Below are positions 34,985-44,637 of a stretch of 55,494 bases of DNA, piece by piece. The stretch is from Verrucomicrobiota bacterium (GTDB lineage Bacteria > Chlamydiota > Chlamydiia > Chlamydiales > Rhabdochlamydiaceae), in contig JAFEGF010000002.1 in assembly GCA_018240225.1 (NCBI GenBank), positions 1-55,494 on the forward strand, in the 5' to 3' direction. The stretch's first letter is position 1. Each line of letters starts with the position of its first letter. Both the position numbers and the translations under genes were made by a program. Under the pieces are notes generated by a model. The model did not search any database. It was not told the DNA's origin and saw only the letters and a list, made by a program, of their open reading frames with translations.

Positions 34985-36111
34985 TCAAACGCGACCTTAC
35001 CCTCCAGCTGACCCCATCTCCCATCACGACCAAGGTCCATTTCGGCCATGAAATCTTATACAGCCAAGCTTGGGTTGAAACCTTAAGCAGCCTCAACAAA
35101 AAGCTTGTGACCATCGCAGACTCGCATATCCAATCGCTGCTTGTCGACAAATGGGCGGCATTCTTAAAGAAACAGGGTGTCGCTGTTACAAAACTGACCT
35201 TTCCCGCTGGAGAAGAATCAAAGACGCGCGAGATGAAGGAACGATTGGAAGATGAACTGTTTGCCCATCAATGCGGCAAAGACACGGCGATCATCGCCAT
35301 CGGCGGAGGCGTTGCGACAGACCTGGCAGGCTATGTCGCTTCCACCTTCTGCAGAGGGGTGTCCCTTCTATGCATTCCAACAACGCTCCTTTGCATGGTC
35401 GATGCCGTCATCGGAGGAAAAACAGGAGTCAACACCCCTTTCGGAAAAAATCTGATCGGGACCTACTACCCTGCAGAGCACATTCTGATCGACACAATGA
35501 CATTATCAACGCTTCCTGATCGAGAGTGGAGGAACGGACTTGCCGAGATCATCAAGCATGGACTGATCCGCTCCCCTAAATTGTTTCAAAAACTGATCGA
35601 TGGCCACTCCCAATGGATAAAAAAGGACCCGGAATTTTTGCAGGAAGTGATCTATGATAGCTTTTTAATTAAAAAAGATGTCGTCGAAGCGGACTTCCAA
35701 GAAAACGGGTACCGGAGGATATTGAACTTCGGTCATACGGTCGCCCATGCGATTGAGCTACTGGAAAACTACCGGATTGCCCATGGCGAAGCTGTTGCCG
35801 TCGGGATGCTCGCTGAAGCTAATTTAAGCCATCGGCTCGGCCTCCTCGATAAGGCTGTTTGCGAGCAGATCGAGCACATCCTCAAGCTCTTTGAGTTCCC
35901 GCTAGCCATATCTGATAAGCTCACCTTTGAAAACCTGTACGGAGCGATGATACTCGATAAAAAAGCTAAAAATGCAAAACCCCGCTTTGTCCTATTGGAG
36001 ACGATCGGCTCTCCAGCGGCTTTTAACGGCGCCTACTGCACGACGATCGATGATGCGATCCTGCAAGAAGTGATTATTTCGACCCTTTCCCAATTCCGAG
36101 GTGCACGATGA
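34981..36111 (+). CDS. aroB: 3-dehydroquinate synthase
   Basis: 376 aa from the ATG at 34981, chosen because it overlaps the aminotransferase stop as ATGA like the other junctions here (an in-frame ATG also lies at 34972). It cyclises DAHP to 3-dehydroquinate, step 2 of the pathway. Visible motifs are the NAD-binding AIGGGVATDLAGYVAS, PTTLLCMVDAVIGGKTGVN and the zinc-ligand region LNFGHTVAHAIE with its two His, plus AHGEAVAVGM. Length and order match the family. The stop overlaps aroA as ATGA. Confidence 0.96.
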   Translation: MIKRDLTLQLTPSPITTKVHFGHEILYSQAWVETLSSLNKKLVTIADSHIQSLLVDKWAAFLKKQGVAVTKLTFPAGEESKTREMKERLEDELFAHQCGKDTAIIAIGGGVATDLAGYVASTFCRGVSLLCIPTTLLCMVDAVIGGKTGVNTPFGKNLIGTYYPAEHILIDTMTLSTLPDREWRNGLAEIIKHGLIRSPKLFQKLIDGHSQWIKKDPEFLQEVIYDSFLIKKDVVEADFQENGYRRILNFGHTVAHAIELLENYRIAHGEAVAVGMLAEANLSHRLGLLDKAVCEQIEHILKLFEFPLAISDKLTFENLYGAMILDKKAKNAKPRFVLLETIGSPAAFNGAYCTTIDDAILQEVIISTLSQFRGAR

Positions 36112-37394
36112 CCCAGTTCAAAGTCTCCCCTTCCTTTCTTAAAGGAACGATCGTTATTCCTCCTTCCAAATCGCATACGCTGAGGGCCATTCTTTTTGGA
36201 CTGATGGGAAAAGGAAAGACCTATGTCCGGAACTACTTGAACTCCCCTGACACTTTTGCCATGGTCGATGCTGTCCGCATGTTTGGCTCTTCTGCCGAAA
36301 TGAACAATGAGGAAATCATCATTAATGGAACTGGAGGCAAGCTCCAAAGCACAGAAAACGTGATCGATTCTGGCAATTCGGGACAAGTCCTCCGGTTTAT
36401 CGGGGCCCTTGCAGGACTTTCTCCCACTTACACAGTCATTACCGGCGACCATTCGATCCGGCATAACCGCCCCGTTAAACCACTGCTTAGCGCCCTATCG
36501 CAACTGGGTGCAATGGCCGATTCGATGCGTCAGGACGGCTATGCCCCCATTTTGATCAAAGGTCCGATGAAGCCTGGAAGAGTCACCCTCCCAGGAGAAG
36601 ATTCCCAACCTGTTTCAGGGATCCTGATCGCAACGAGCTTTCTTAATGGAAAAAGCGAGATCTTCGTCGATAATCCCGGTGAAAAACCTTGGATCGACCT
36701 GACCTTAAGCTGGATGAAACGGTTGGGCTTACGCGTCGACAACGACAATTACACCCACTACACCGTGCATGGAAATGGCAGCTACGATGGATTTGATATC
36801 AGCGTCCCTGGCGATTTCAGCTCAGCTGCTTTCCCTATTGCGGCAGCGATCGTCACCGATTCAGAACTGACCCTCGGCAACATCGACATGGATGATTGCC
36901 AAGGAGATAAAAAATTGATCGAAGTGCTCATTGCTATGGGCGCAAACATCGAAATTGACGCTGAAAAGAAGCAGCTCAAGATCAAGAAAGGCTCCAAACT
37001 AAAAGGGATGGAGCTCGACATCAACGACTATATCGATGCGATCACCATTTTAGCCGTGATCGGCTGCTACACGGAAGGGACGACACGGATCGTCAATGCC
37101 GCAGTTGCCCGAAAAAAAGAATCGGACCGGATCCATAGCATCTGCACGGAACTGAAAAAAATGGGAGCTTCTATCGAAGAGACTCCTGACGGACTGATCG
37201 TCTCACGCTCCTCTCTTCATGGAGCCCAGCTTAAGTCCTACGCCGACCATCGGATAGCGATGTCCCTTTCGATCGCAGCCCTTGGAGCAAAAGGAGAAAG
37301 CGTGATTGACGGAGTCGAGTGCGTTGCCAAAACATTTCCAACATTTGCGCGCGATCTGTCCAACCTCGGCGCATCGATCGAGGTCAGACAGTGA
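36108..37394 (+). CDS. aroA: 3-phosphoshikimate 1-carboxyvinyltransferase (EPSP synthase)
   Basis: 428 aa, normal length. It transfers the enolpyruvyl group of PEP to shikimate-3-phosphate, step 6. The two-domain inside-out barrel is shown by PPSKSHTLRAILFGLMG at the N-terminus (shikimate-phosphate Lys and Ser), SGNSGQVLRFIGALAG, DGYAPILIKG, PGDFSSAAFPIAAA, and KSYADHRIAMSLSIA near the C-terminus with the conserved Asp-His-Arg. It overlaps aroB by ATGA, and its own stop overlaps the GTG start of aroK. The SGNSGQVLRF stretch replaces the commoner GNAGTAMR of class I enzymes, so it is somewhat diverged; glyphosate response cannot be judged. Confidence 0.95.
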   Translation: MTQFKVSPSFLKGTIVIPPSKSHTLRAILFGLMGKGKTYVRNYLNSPDTFAMVDAVRMFGSSAEMNNEEIIINGTGGKLQSTENVIDSGNSGQVLRFIGALAGLSPTYTVITGDHSIRHNRPVKPLLSALSQLGAMADSMRQDGYAPILIKGPMKPGRVTLPGEDSQPVSGILIATSFLNGKSEIFVDNPGEKPWIDLTLSWMKRLGLRVDNDNYTHYTVHGNGSYDGFDISVPGDFSSAAFPIAAAIVTDSELTLGNIDMDDCQGDKKLIEVLIAMGANIEIDAEKKQLKIKKGSKLKGMELDINDYIDAITILAVIGCYTEGTTRIVNAAVARKKESDRIHSICTELKKMGASIEETPDGLIVSRSSLHGAQLKSYADHRIAMSLSIAALGAKGESVIDGVECVAKTFPTFARDLSNLGASIEVRQ

Positions 37395-37912
37395 ACACGA
37401 TCCTTTTCGGCTTTAAATCTTGCGGCAAGACCTACTTTGGCAAAAGGCTGAGCGCCTACCTGTCCCGCCCTTTTATCGATACCGACCGATTGATCGAAGA
37501 AGAATATGCCCTATTGAAAAAAGAGCGGATCGGATACCGCGAGATCTACATGAAATTAGGCGAAGAAGGATTCCGCGCTCTGGAAACCCAAGTCCTCGCC
37601 GCTATCCAGAATGTCCAATCCTCTATCATCGCAGTTGGCGGCGGCATGATCTTGCACCGTTCGAATGTGGAAATCCTGGAAAAAATGGGCCGGCTCATCT
37701 ATTTGACATTAGATAAAGAGGCATTAAAGAAAAGGGTCCTAAGCTCCCCGCTCCCCGCATACTTAGACCCAATCGATCCGGAAGGATCTTTTGACAGGAT
37801 GTACGAAAAGCGGAAAACGATCTACGAAAGGGTCCGTGCTGTCCGGATCGATGTGAGCAATAAAACGGATGAGGCCGTTCTCGAAGAATTGGCCGCAGCT
37901 ATTAAAGAATAA
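37391..37912 (+). CDS. aroK: shikimate kinase, GTG start
   Basis: 173 aa from a GTG at 37391 that overlaps the aroA stop as GTGA; the longer frame from 37319 lies inside aroA and is unlikely. It phosphorylates shikimate with ATP, step 5. The P-loop is GFKSCGKTYFGK at residue 7. The shikimate-binding IDTDRLIEE, GEEGFRALE and VGGGMIL follow in the normal order, and the lid region holds the Arg-rich YEKRKTIYERV. Length matches the family. The gap to aroC is 11 nt. Confidence 0.95.
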   Translation: MNTILFGFKSCGKTYFGKRLSAYLSRPFIDTDRLIEEEYALLKKERIGYREIYMKLGEEGFRALETQVLAAIQNVQSSIIAVGGGMILHRSNVEILEKMGRLIYLTLDKEALKKRVLSSPLPAYLDPIDPEGSFDRMYEKRKTIYERVRAVRIDVSNKTDEAVLEELAAAIKE

Positions 37913-37923
37913 GGAACCTGCAT

Positions 37924-39021
37924 ATGGCAAGCAATCACTTTGGCAACCTCTTCCGAATCACCACCTGGGGAGAATCCCATGGCAAAGCAATCGGAGTCGT
38001 CATCGATGGATGTCCTGCAGGACTCTCTATTTCCGATGAAGAGATCAACACAGAGCTAGCCTTCCGCCAGCCTGGCAGAACAGCCTATGTTACCCCACGT
38101 GGAGAAAAAGACACCGCAGAGATCTGCTCTGGAGTTTTTGAAGGAAAGACGACAGGAGCTCCGATCAGCATCATCATTTTTAACAAAGATGCCGACTCAT
38201 CCAAGTATGAACCGATCAAAGACCTGCTCCGCCCTGGCCATGCCAACTTCACCTATCTTGAAAAGTATGAGATCTTCGATTACCGCGGCGGCGGGCGCTC
38301 TTCTGCCCGCGAGACCGCTTGCCGCGTGGCAGCCGGCGCTGTCGCTAAAAAGCTGCTGGCCGTCTATGGGATCCAGGTCGTGGCCTTTATTCGGGAAGTC
38401 GGCGGGATCAGCATGCCAGAGCCTGCATTCAATGATCCGGCAGCACTGCAAGCGGCAACCCGGAAAAGCCCTATTTTTTGTCCCGACGAGGCTGCAACGG
38501 AAAAGATCATCCGCGCTATCGAGAAGGTAAAAGAAGAGGGAGATTCCTTGGGAGGTGTGATCGAGTCTGTCGGTTTTAACCTTCCAGCCGGCCTAGGCGA
38601 CCCCGTCTATGAAAAGCTCGAGGCCAATTTAGCCAAGGCAATGCTTTCCATCCCAGCCACCAAGGGGTTCGAGATCGGATCGGGCTTTGCAGCCGCCCGC
38701 ATGAAAGGTTCGGAACACAACGACCAGTTCATCCTCAATGATGAAGGGAAGATCACCAAGGCCAGCAACCTTGCAGGCGGTACCCTCGGCGGCATCAGCA
38801 CAGGCATGCCCTTGATCCTCCGAGTCCCCTTTAAACCAACCTCCAGCATCATGAAGCCACAAAAAACGGTCAGCACCCAAGGCGAAGAAAAAGAGTTCAA
38901 GATCCCGGAAGGCTCGCGCCATGACCCATGCGTCACGATCCGCGCAGTGCCGATCGTTGAGGCCATGATGGCCATCGTCCTAGCCGATGCCGTTCTTCTC
39001 AATCGCTGTTCAAAGATATAA
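37924..39021 (+). CDS. aroC: chorismate synthase
   Basis: 365 aa; AAGGAA lies 7 nt before the ATG. FMN-dependent enzyme making chorismate from EPSP, the last shared step. Family signatures are GNLFRITTWGESHGKAIG at the start, GRTAYVTPRGEKD, RPGHANFTYLEKYEIFDYRGGGR-type residues (His and the Arg-rich FMN site, near residue 103-123), and the C-terminal PEGSRHDPCVTIRAVPIVEA. Full length. It is the last gene of the operon and is followed by a clear intrinsic terminator. The chorismate made here feeds both the mutase upstream and the trp operon 8 kb away. Confidence 0.97.
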   Translation: MASNHFGNLFRITTWGESHGKAIGVVIDGCPAGLSISDEEINTELAFRQPGRTAYVTPRGEKDTAEICSGVFEGKTTGAPISIIIFNKDADSSKYEPIKDLLRPGHANFTYLEKYEIFDYRGGGRSSARETACRVAAGAVAKKLLAVYGIQVVAFIREVGGISMPEPAFNDPAALQAATRKSPIFCPDEAATEKIIRAIEKVKEEGDSLGGVIESVGFNLPAGLGDPVYEKLEANLAKAMLSIPATKGFEIGSGFAAARMKGSEHNDQFILNDEGKITKASNLAGGTLGGISTGMPLILRVPFKPTSSIMKPQKTVSTQGEEKEFKIPEGSRHDPCVTIRAVPIVEAMMAIVLADAVLLNRCSKI

Positions 39022-39035
39022 TTATTCTACAATGA

Positions 39036-39071
39036 CTCGAAAAACAGTTTTTGACTGCTTCGAGCTTTTTT
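39036..39071 (+). terminator. intrinsic terminator of the aro operon
   Basis: CTCGAA (39036-39041) pairs with TTCGAG (39059-39064). An inner CAGT/ACTG pair strengthens the stem. It is followed by C and six T (39066-39071). It lies 15 nt after the aroC stop, so it should end the operon transcript. Confidence 0.8.
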
Positions 39072-39178
39072 CAAAATAAAACATCTTATTCTTTAATTAA
39101 TTATTTTAATATTAATTTCATTTGCAAAAAAAACACCAGAAAACTTATATGTTTCCAGCATTTAAATTATGGAGAAAA

Positions 39179-41158
39179 ATGGCTGCAAGAGCATCTTTTA
39201 AAGAAGTTAGTAATAATTCAGATATAATGAGCAAACTTATGTTTGCTAGCGCTGTCCCTGGAGCCAATGATCCTTTGAAAAATGTAGACCTCAGCTATTT
39301 TCACCATTGGATTCCCCAAACTATTTGCCATGATGCAGAACTCCAAGGTCGAATAGTTAAAGTTTGGGACAGTATTCTGCGAGAGTTTGAATCTGCTGAT
39401 GGAAAAAACATCACAATTCGAGTTGAAAACCAGTCGATTAGACTCTTTCAACTTTTATTAAAGACTTATCCGCATGTTAAATTTGTATTCGGAGATGAGT
39501 CTGGAACACTTCGCATTACTTTTAGAAAGCAACCTTCACCAGACACCGATGCCCTAAAGCTTCCAACAACTCCTTGTCCTCTGGCCTTTTCCGCTGCCGA
39601 TTCATTAGATCCGGTTTCAAGCAGCTCAAACCGATTCATTAATCCCTCAATCTTTCACGCTACCCCAAATTACCTAGATAAACTTCTTGAAATCTCCAAT
39701 AAGATCAAAGACGCAATCAATAACCAGCAGTCTAATACCACTGTTCCTTGTTTGGGATATGACCGTATTTTTTTTAAAAGAGCTCTGTGTCAACTCTACC
39801 CCTCTTTGATCCGCCTAGTCCTTCCCGAACCAGGCGATTTATGCGGAGGATTATACATTAGCTTCAAGGCTAATCCTAAGATTACCGATGCCTTTACAGA
39901 AACGATAAGCAGAATTCAAAGTTTTACCAAAAAGTCTCAAGCTGGTCCTTTAGATTTAGCTACGCAGAGCGATCCGGCAATTGATCTTTCAACCTTCTTT
40001 AAAACAACTCCTACAACGACCTCTAGCGCTCCATTGTTAGGTTATGAACATAAGATGCATCGAGATCTTGCAACTCAACACGTTCTTATTGCAACCTACT
40101 TGGCAAGCATCATTCAAAACGAAATGAAAGGACAATTGCCTAAAGAAGATGATGTTGATAGCTGGACGATCGCCTGGAGAAAATTCTTTCAGTCTCCCAT
40201 ACTCCTTAGAACACTTGCAGAGCAAGTGCAGCAAGCTCTTTATGCAAGAACAAAGCCTCTAACGGAAGAACAACAACAACGCCTCAGCGAACTGGCCTCG
40301 GTTATCGATATTAAAAAGTTCAAAATTGCTTTTGATTCTTTAGAAGAGGAACTGATCGAGGAGCTAAAACTTGCAATTGATGAACCTTGCCATTTTTATC
40401 TAATAAGGCTGTTTCTTGAGTTCAATGCCCACTCAACTAACTTGGAACGAAAAATATTTGAACGGCTTGCTTATGAAAAATGTCTAATTGAAATGGCTTC
40501 GTTTAAGGTTCATACCCCAATTTCCATTGATAATTTGAAAGCAATCCCAATGGAACAAGTCAACCGCTCCTATTTTCCATCTGCTTCTCCACTTCCGCTT
40601 GTATCCATACGAATAAATGGAAGCCCTTTTGAAATCGATTTGACGGAAGTGCCTAGAGAAGCTAGACCCGCCATCTATTATCAGAGGTTGATTGAAACAC
40701 TTTGCTTCTTATCGAAGGATCAGCATATCGATGGATCTTCTCTAGCAGAAGATCTCATTAAAAACAGGGAGTTTCGCCTTCCTCCTTCAGAAAACCTAGC
40801 TCTTATGCTCCGTGCTGCATCTTTTTCTTCTTGGGCTTATCTAGATATGCCATTACGGCAAAAAATTGCAGCTCCTCTTGCGGCAGCAGGATACACAATT
40901 AAGTTTGTACAGCCCCAAGAAAACCCTACTTGCGAATTTTTTGTTTCACGCAACGAGGATTTCACAACGATCCGCACTGGCGTCTATGAAATCAGCAAAG
41001 ATGGCACCAAAAAAGGGGAGTTTGTCGCCAAGTGGATCGTTTCATTAAGAGACAGACGCCTTCTTTCTGACGCTAAGATCTCAATGATCGATATCACAGG
41101 CGCAGATTCTGTAGAAGAACAGGAGTTGATATACCGTAGTTTTGCCATTCCACGATAA
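39179..41158 (+). CDS. large soluble protein of unknown function
   Basis: 659 aa from the ATG at 39179 (GGAGA 4 nt upstream; the frame opens earlier with a TTG at 39122 and an ATG at 39149 without good Shine-Dalgarno). No domain is recognised. There is no signal peptide or transmembrane segment. Two regions with a similar opening (residues about 185-265 and 300-370) both contain a PCLGYDRIFF or PLLGYEHKMHRDLA type motif after a Ser/Thr-rich linker, hinting at a diverged internal repeat. The C-terminal about 150 residues look like a compact alpha/beta domain. Base composition is more AT-rich than the aro operon it follows, like the effector-like genes elsewhere in the window. Confidence 0.7.
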   Translation: MAARASFKEVSNNSDIMSKLMFASAVPGANDPLKNVDLSYFHHWIPQTICHDAELQGRIVKVWDSILREFESADGKNITIRVENQSIRLFQLLLKTYPHVKFVFGDESGTLRITFRKQPSPDTDALKLPTTPCPLAFSAADSLDPVSSSSNRFINPSIFHATPNYLDKLLEISNKIKDAINNQQSNTTVPCLGYDRIFFKRALCQLYPSLIRLVLPEPGDLCGGLYISFKANPKITDAFTETISRIQSFTKKSQAGPLDLATQSDPAIDLSTFFKTTPTTTSSAPLLGYEHKMHRDLATQHVLIATYLASIIQNEMKGQLPKEDDVDSWTIAWRKFFQSPILLRTLAEQVQQALYARTKPLTEEQQQRLSELASVIDIKKFKIAFDSLEEELIEELKLAIDEPCHFYLIRLFLEFNAHSTNLERKIFERLAYEKCLIEMASFKVHTPISIDNLKAIPMEQVNRSYFPSASPLPLVSIRINGSPFEIDLTEVPREARPAIYYQRLIETLCFLSKDQHIDGSSLAEDLIKNREFRLPPSENLALMLRAASFSSWAYLDMPLRQKIAAPLAAAGYTIKFVQPQENPTCEFFVSRNEDFTTIRTGVYEISKDGTKKGEFVAKWIVSLRDRRLLSDAKISMIDITGADSVEEQELIYRSFAIPR

Positions 41159-41174
41159 GGAAAAACGCTACCAT

Positions 41175-41206
41175 GCTGAGTCCGGTTTTTTGAATTTGGA
41201 CTCAGC
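41175..41206. terminator. 9-bp stem-loop between convergent genes
   Basis: GCTGAGTCC (41175-41183) pairs perfectly with GGACTCAGC (41198-41206) around a 14-nt loop containing six T. It lies 16 nt after the stop of the plus-strand gene and 130 nt past the stop of the minus-strand GlgB-like gene. On the plus strand A6, not T6, follows the stem, so it is an atypical terminator or an RNA-end stabiliser. Confidence 0.5.
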
Positions 41207-41336
41207 AAAAAAGAGTCAAGTTGAAGCATTGAGCTTCGATAGACAAAGCATTTTCCCTAGGATAAAGATTGAAATTGAAAATGGATTAGGCAATGGTGCA
41301 ACCTGTCCAAACTTACAAAATCTTTCAATGCACAAT

Positions 41337-44246
41337 TTATTCCTCGAAGACCATCGTCGACAGCGGAGGCACTGCGATCGTCATATAGAGGGGCTTACCA
41401 GACTTTTCATCGTTTGTAATCACAACGGATGAGTTAAGATGCTTGTCCGATCCCCCATATTTGCTTAAGTTGGAATTGAACACCTCGTGCAAGCTACCAA
41501 TTTCTGAGATATTAGACTCATCGCCAAAATAGATCCGGTAGCTTTCCCATTCCTTATTAGAAAAATTATGGACGACGTAGGCCCTTTTCTCTCCGGGTGC
41601 GCTCCTCTCGTAGGCGATGACATTGTTTTCGGGATGATCGCAGCATTGCCGAAAACCAGCTTCCCCTGATTTCCAGAATGCTGGGCGTGCTTGATAGAGC
41701 CTAAGAAGATCGCTGACGCAGAGTTGAAGCCCTTTATGCCAATCAGAATCGGCATTGCGCGATGGGTCCAAAAGATGCCACTCAATCGATACGTCCTCAG
41801 TCCAAACCCCTGCATCCCATGATCGGCGCTGTCCGAACTCGTCGCCCATGTGGATCATGCAGCCGCGGTTAGGCGCCAGGATCTGCCAGCTGAAGAAGTT
41901 GCGCATGTCGGCAAATTTTTCACTTTGCTGAGGACTGTGCTGGACACGGTAAAGGGTCCGATCTTGTTCTATTGGATAGCCCTCCGTCCAGTTCCTATTA
42001 GCGCTTTCATCATGAGAATGGGAAATGATCATTTTTGGTCTTCCTTGGACATGGCTCAAAAATCGCATGAACTCGGTCTGGTGTTTAGTCGGGCGATCTT
42101 TAAATGGGACCTTTAAAAAATTCCGCATCTTCGTTCCGACGTCTGCTCCCCATACCAAATCCAATCCATATCCTCCGGTTTCGACAGGATCTGTCGACTT
42201 TTCGTAAGCTGTCGCTTCTTCTCCGATGATGATGGCCCCAGGAACCCTCTCCTTGATCGTTTGCATCAAATTCTGCAAAAACTTAATCCCGGGTTTATAC
42301 GGGGCGCCGTTCCGGCTTACCACATGGCTGACAGCATCCATGCTGATCCCATCGCAATGCAGCTTTTCCAGCCAGAACAAGAGGCTGGACTCGAGCAGCG
42401 CGCACACTTCCGGCTTGCTGAAGTCAAAGAGCTGGCTGTCCCATTCGCTATTGCCATCGGAATAAAGGTTTGTTCCATCCCAATGGTCCAATGAGGACTC
42501 TTTGGGTTCTTCTTTATAATGGGATGGAACCCACATCAGAAGGACACCAATTCCATGCTGATGCAGCTCGTCGACGAAAGCTTGAAAATCTTCTGTCGAG
42601 CCCAAGTGGGGATTGGGAGCAAAATAGTTTTGAACATGGAATCCCCATCCCCCTGTACTGTCCATAAGTCCATAAAGGAGCAAATGTGTCAGGTTCATCT
42701 CTTTGCAATACTCGATAAAATGTTGGGCAAGTTCTCGATAAGAAAGAGGTTTTCCATCCCGCTGCCTCCATAGTTCTACATGCGCTTCATACACAGAAAG
42801 AGGCTTTTGGAGCGGGTCGGACATCGTACGCTGCCTGATCCACTCTTCGTCTTTCCATTCATGCTGATCGACATCCACAACTCTTGATTCTGTCCGTTCT
42901 GTGCCTTCGAATGTAAAGTATTTAGCTGTAGAAAAGCTGAAAGGATCCGTACGAGAGAGGAGCATTCCGGAGGCATCTTCAACAAGATAACGGTAAGTTG
43001 TGCCGGCAGGTGCTAGCTTAGTGGTAGTTTCCCATTCACCAAGGAAGTTCCGTTGCAGTGGAATCGTATGTTCCACAACCCCCTTATGACACAGTTGCAG
43101 CTGCACGTTTTTTGCATTTGGAGCAAATACCCGAAAGGTCGTGCTATCCTGATGAATATGAGCTCCTCTGCGTTCATACAAAGTTTCAATGGAAGAAGAG
43201 CTAGAACTTTCAACGATGGGAACCTCGGAACCTTCAGAAGCCTTTACCTGTTCGACCATAGACCTTACAGAAGCAGACATGCTTCCAAGGATGTTATGAA
43301 TTGTCTCTTTTGGAAATGTCTGAGAAAGGACTGCAATCCTCTCAAACTCCTCTAGCTCCTTGGCTGTCCTCAGTTTTTTAAGGGTTTCAAGATGACAGCG
43401 ATAATGGTGATCAAAGATGTTTGATGAAGAGGAAAAAGAAGATAAAGATGAACTAGCGGAAGAATAATTTGGATAAGGGGAAGGGATCAGGATCTCTTTT
43501 AATACATTGAGATTGCGATACAGCTCTTTTTTCCCCCAGTCCTCTGTCTCCTTCACCTCAATAGGTTCGCTTGAGTAGGAATAAACATCATAATGAAGCC
43601 ATAATTGCTCGTTTTTTGGCAATGTTTCCAATAAACCAATAATTGCAGCGGAATCGCTAATAGGACGGTAGAGAAGATCTGAGATCTTTTCGAACGTTTT
43701 GACCAGGGCCTCTTGTTTAAGAATGGCTACTTCCTCTTTTAGCCGCCATAACAATTGCTCTGCTAAATTGCCATCTCTTAAAAACAGCAAAGGTTCATTT
43801 GAGGCCAGCAGAAAGATGTCCGCTTCAAGGGCCTTTTTTCCAAAATCATCTTCAAAAGGGCATCCCTTCATCAACCAAATCGTCCAATAAATCTGTTGTT
43901 GATAACGGAAGGGAATTTGATTGAACGTTGACTTGATTTGTCCTTCGTCCCCTCTATTATTGAGAACCTTTACTAGATCGCGGACTTTCTCAACGGCATC
44001 TAATTTCTCTGCAAGGCCTTCCCGCTGCTGTTCGATTTTAAAGACGGTGCTAAAGTGCTCTTTATGGCATTCAGAGACCCGTTCTTTTAGCATTCGAGGA
44101 TACAATGCCTGGTCTGTAATAAATTGATTATTATGAAATATGGAGAAACGTGTTTCAAAACCTTTCAGGACGTCAGCTTTTGAACTGAATTCAGGTTGGA
44201 TTGTCGATCGCATTGAGTGGAGGAGGCTAGTCACTGCCGATGCCAT
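41337..44246 (-). CDS. GlgB-like GH13 protein with long novel N-terminal region
   Basis: 969 aa from the ATG at 44246 (GGGGA 6 nt upstream). Residues 1 to about 370 are not glycogen-enzyme sequence; they contain diverged FWxIW-type units (QIYWTIWLMKGCPFEDDFGK near residue 130). A CBM48-like module follows (TFRVFAPNAKNVQLQL near 380), then a GH13 barrel closest to branching enzyme (VYEAHVELWR, YGLDLVWGADVGTKMRNFL, HMGDEFGQRRSWD). Catalytic Asp637, Glu676 and Asp746 are present. The almost invariant Arg two before the nucleophile is Ser635 (ISMDAV), and the region I Asp is Met571 (VLLMWVPSHY). Either activity is lost or the substrate differs. Possibly a glucan-binding or host-directed relative of GlgB; the housekeeping glgB is presumably elsewhere. 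Confidence 0.82.
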   Translation of the reverse strand: MASAVTSLLHSMRSTIQPEFSSKADVLKGFETRFSIFHNNQFITDQALYPRMLKERVSECHKEHFSTVFKIEQQREGLAEKLDAVEKVRDLVKVLNNRGDEGQIKSTFNQIPFRYQQQIYWTIWLMKGCPFEDDFGKKALEADIFLLASNEPLLFLRDGNLAEQLLWRLKEEVAILKQEALVKTFEKISDLLYRPISDSAAIIGLLETLPKNEQLWLHYDVYSYSSEPIEVKETEDWGKKELYRNLNVLKEILIPSPYPNYSSASSSLSSFSSSSNIFDHHYRCHLETLKKLRTAKELEEFERIAVLSQTFPKETIHNILGSMSASVRSMVEQVKASEGSEVPIVESSSSSSIETLYERRGAHIHQDSTTFRVFAPNAKNVQLQLCHKGVVEHTIPLQRNFLGEWETTTKLAPAGTTYRYLVEDASGMLLSRTDPFSFSTAKYFTFEGTERTESRVVDVDQHEWKDEEWIRQRTMSDPLQKPLSVYEAHVELWRQRDGKPLSYRELAQHFIEYCKEMNLTHLLLYGLMDSTGGWGFHVQNYFAPNPHLGSTEDFQAFVDELHQHGIGVLLMWVPSHYKEEPKESSLDHWDGTNLYSDGNSEWDSQLFDFSKPEVCALLESSLLFWLEKLHCDGISMDAVSHVVSRNGAPYKPGIKFLQNLMQTIKERVPGAIIIGEEATAYEKSTDPVETGGYGLDLVWGADVGTKMRNFLKVPFKDRPTKHQTEFMRFLSHVQGRPKMIISHSHDESANRNWTEGYPIEQDRTLYRVQHSPQQSEKFADMRNFFSWQILAPNRGCMIHMGDEFGQRRSWDAGVWTEDVSIEWHLLDPSRNADSDWHKGLQLCVSDLLRLYQARPAFWKSGEAGFRQCCDHPENNVIAYERSAPGEKRAYVVHNFSNKEWESYRIYFGDESNISEIGSLHEVFNSNLSKYGGSDKHLNSSVVITNDEKSGKPLYMTIAVPPLSTMVFEE

Positions 44247-44469
44247 TAGAAGTCCCCTATTATTTTTTGTAACAATATCTATTATACAAAAAATATTCAA
44301 AAAAATCCAAAAAATAATAATATCAAGACCCTCTTAATTAATAAGTTAACAAACCGAACGCAAACACAACACATGATCAACAGGTTGCTATAAAATCAAA
44401 ATTATTTCTCATCAACTACTAAAGAATTTAATTTATCAATAATTCAGAATTTAGAGCTAATTGCAAAAT

Positions 44470-44519
44470 GCAGATGCCCGGAAAAGTCAGCCTTGTAAGC
44501 CATTTCTCCGGGCATCTGC
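44470..44519. terminator. 13-bp perfect stem-loop downstream of the trp operon
   Basis: GCAGATGCCCGGA (44470-44482) and its exact complement (44507-44519) enclose a 24-nt loop. On the minus strand the stem is followed by ATTTTGC, a weak T tract. It may be a distal terminator for the trp operon, or a boundary hairpin before the GlgB-like gene. The flanking stretches 44247-44469 and 44520-44637 are AT-rich and show nothing else. Confidence 0.45.
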
Positions 44520-44637
44520 GTTGACAATTGGTTTTCTAAAGAAATTTATAGCTGCGGCAGTTCGGATGCAGTCCAATTATTTTTTTACTCGATCTTAACC
44601 CTATTTGCTCCGCATGCCTTGGGATATTTGCTTTTAC

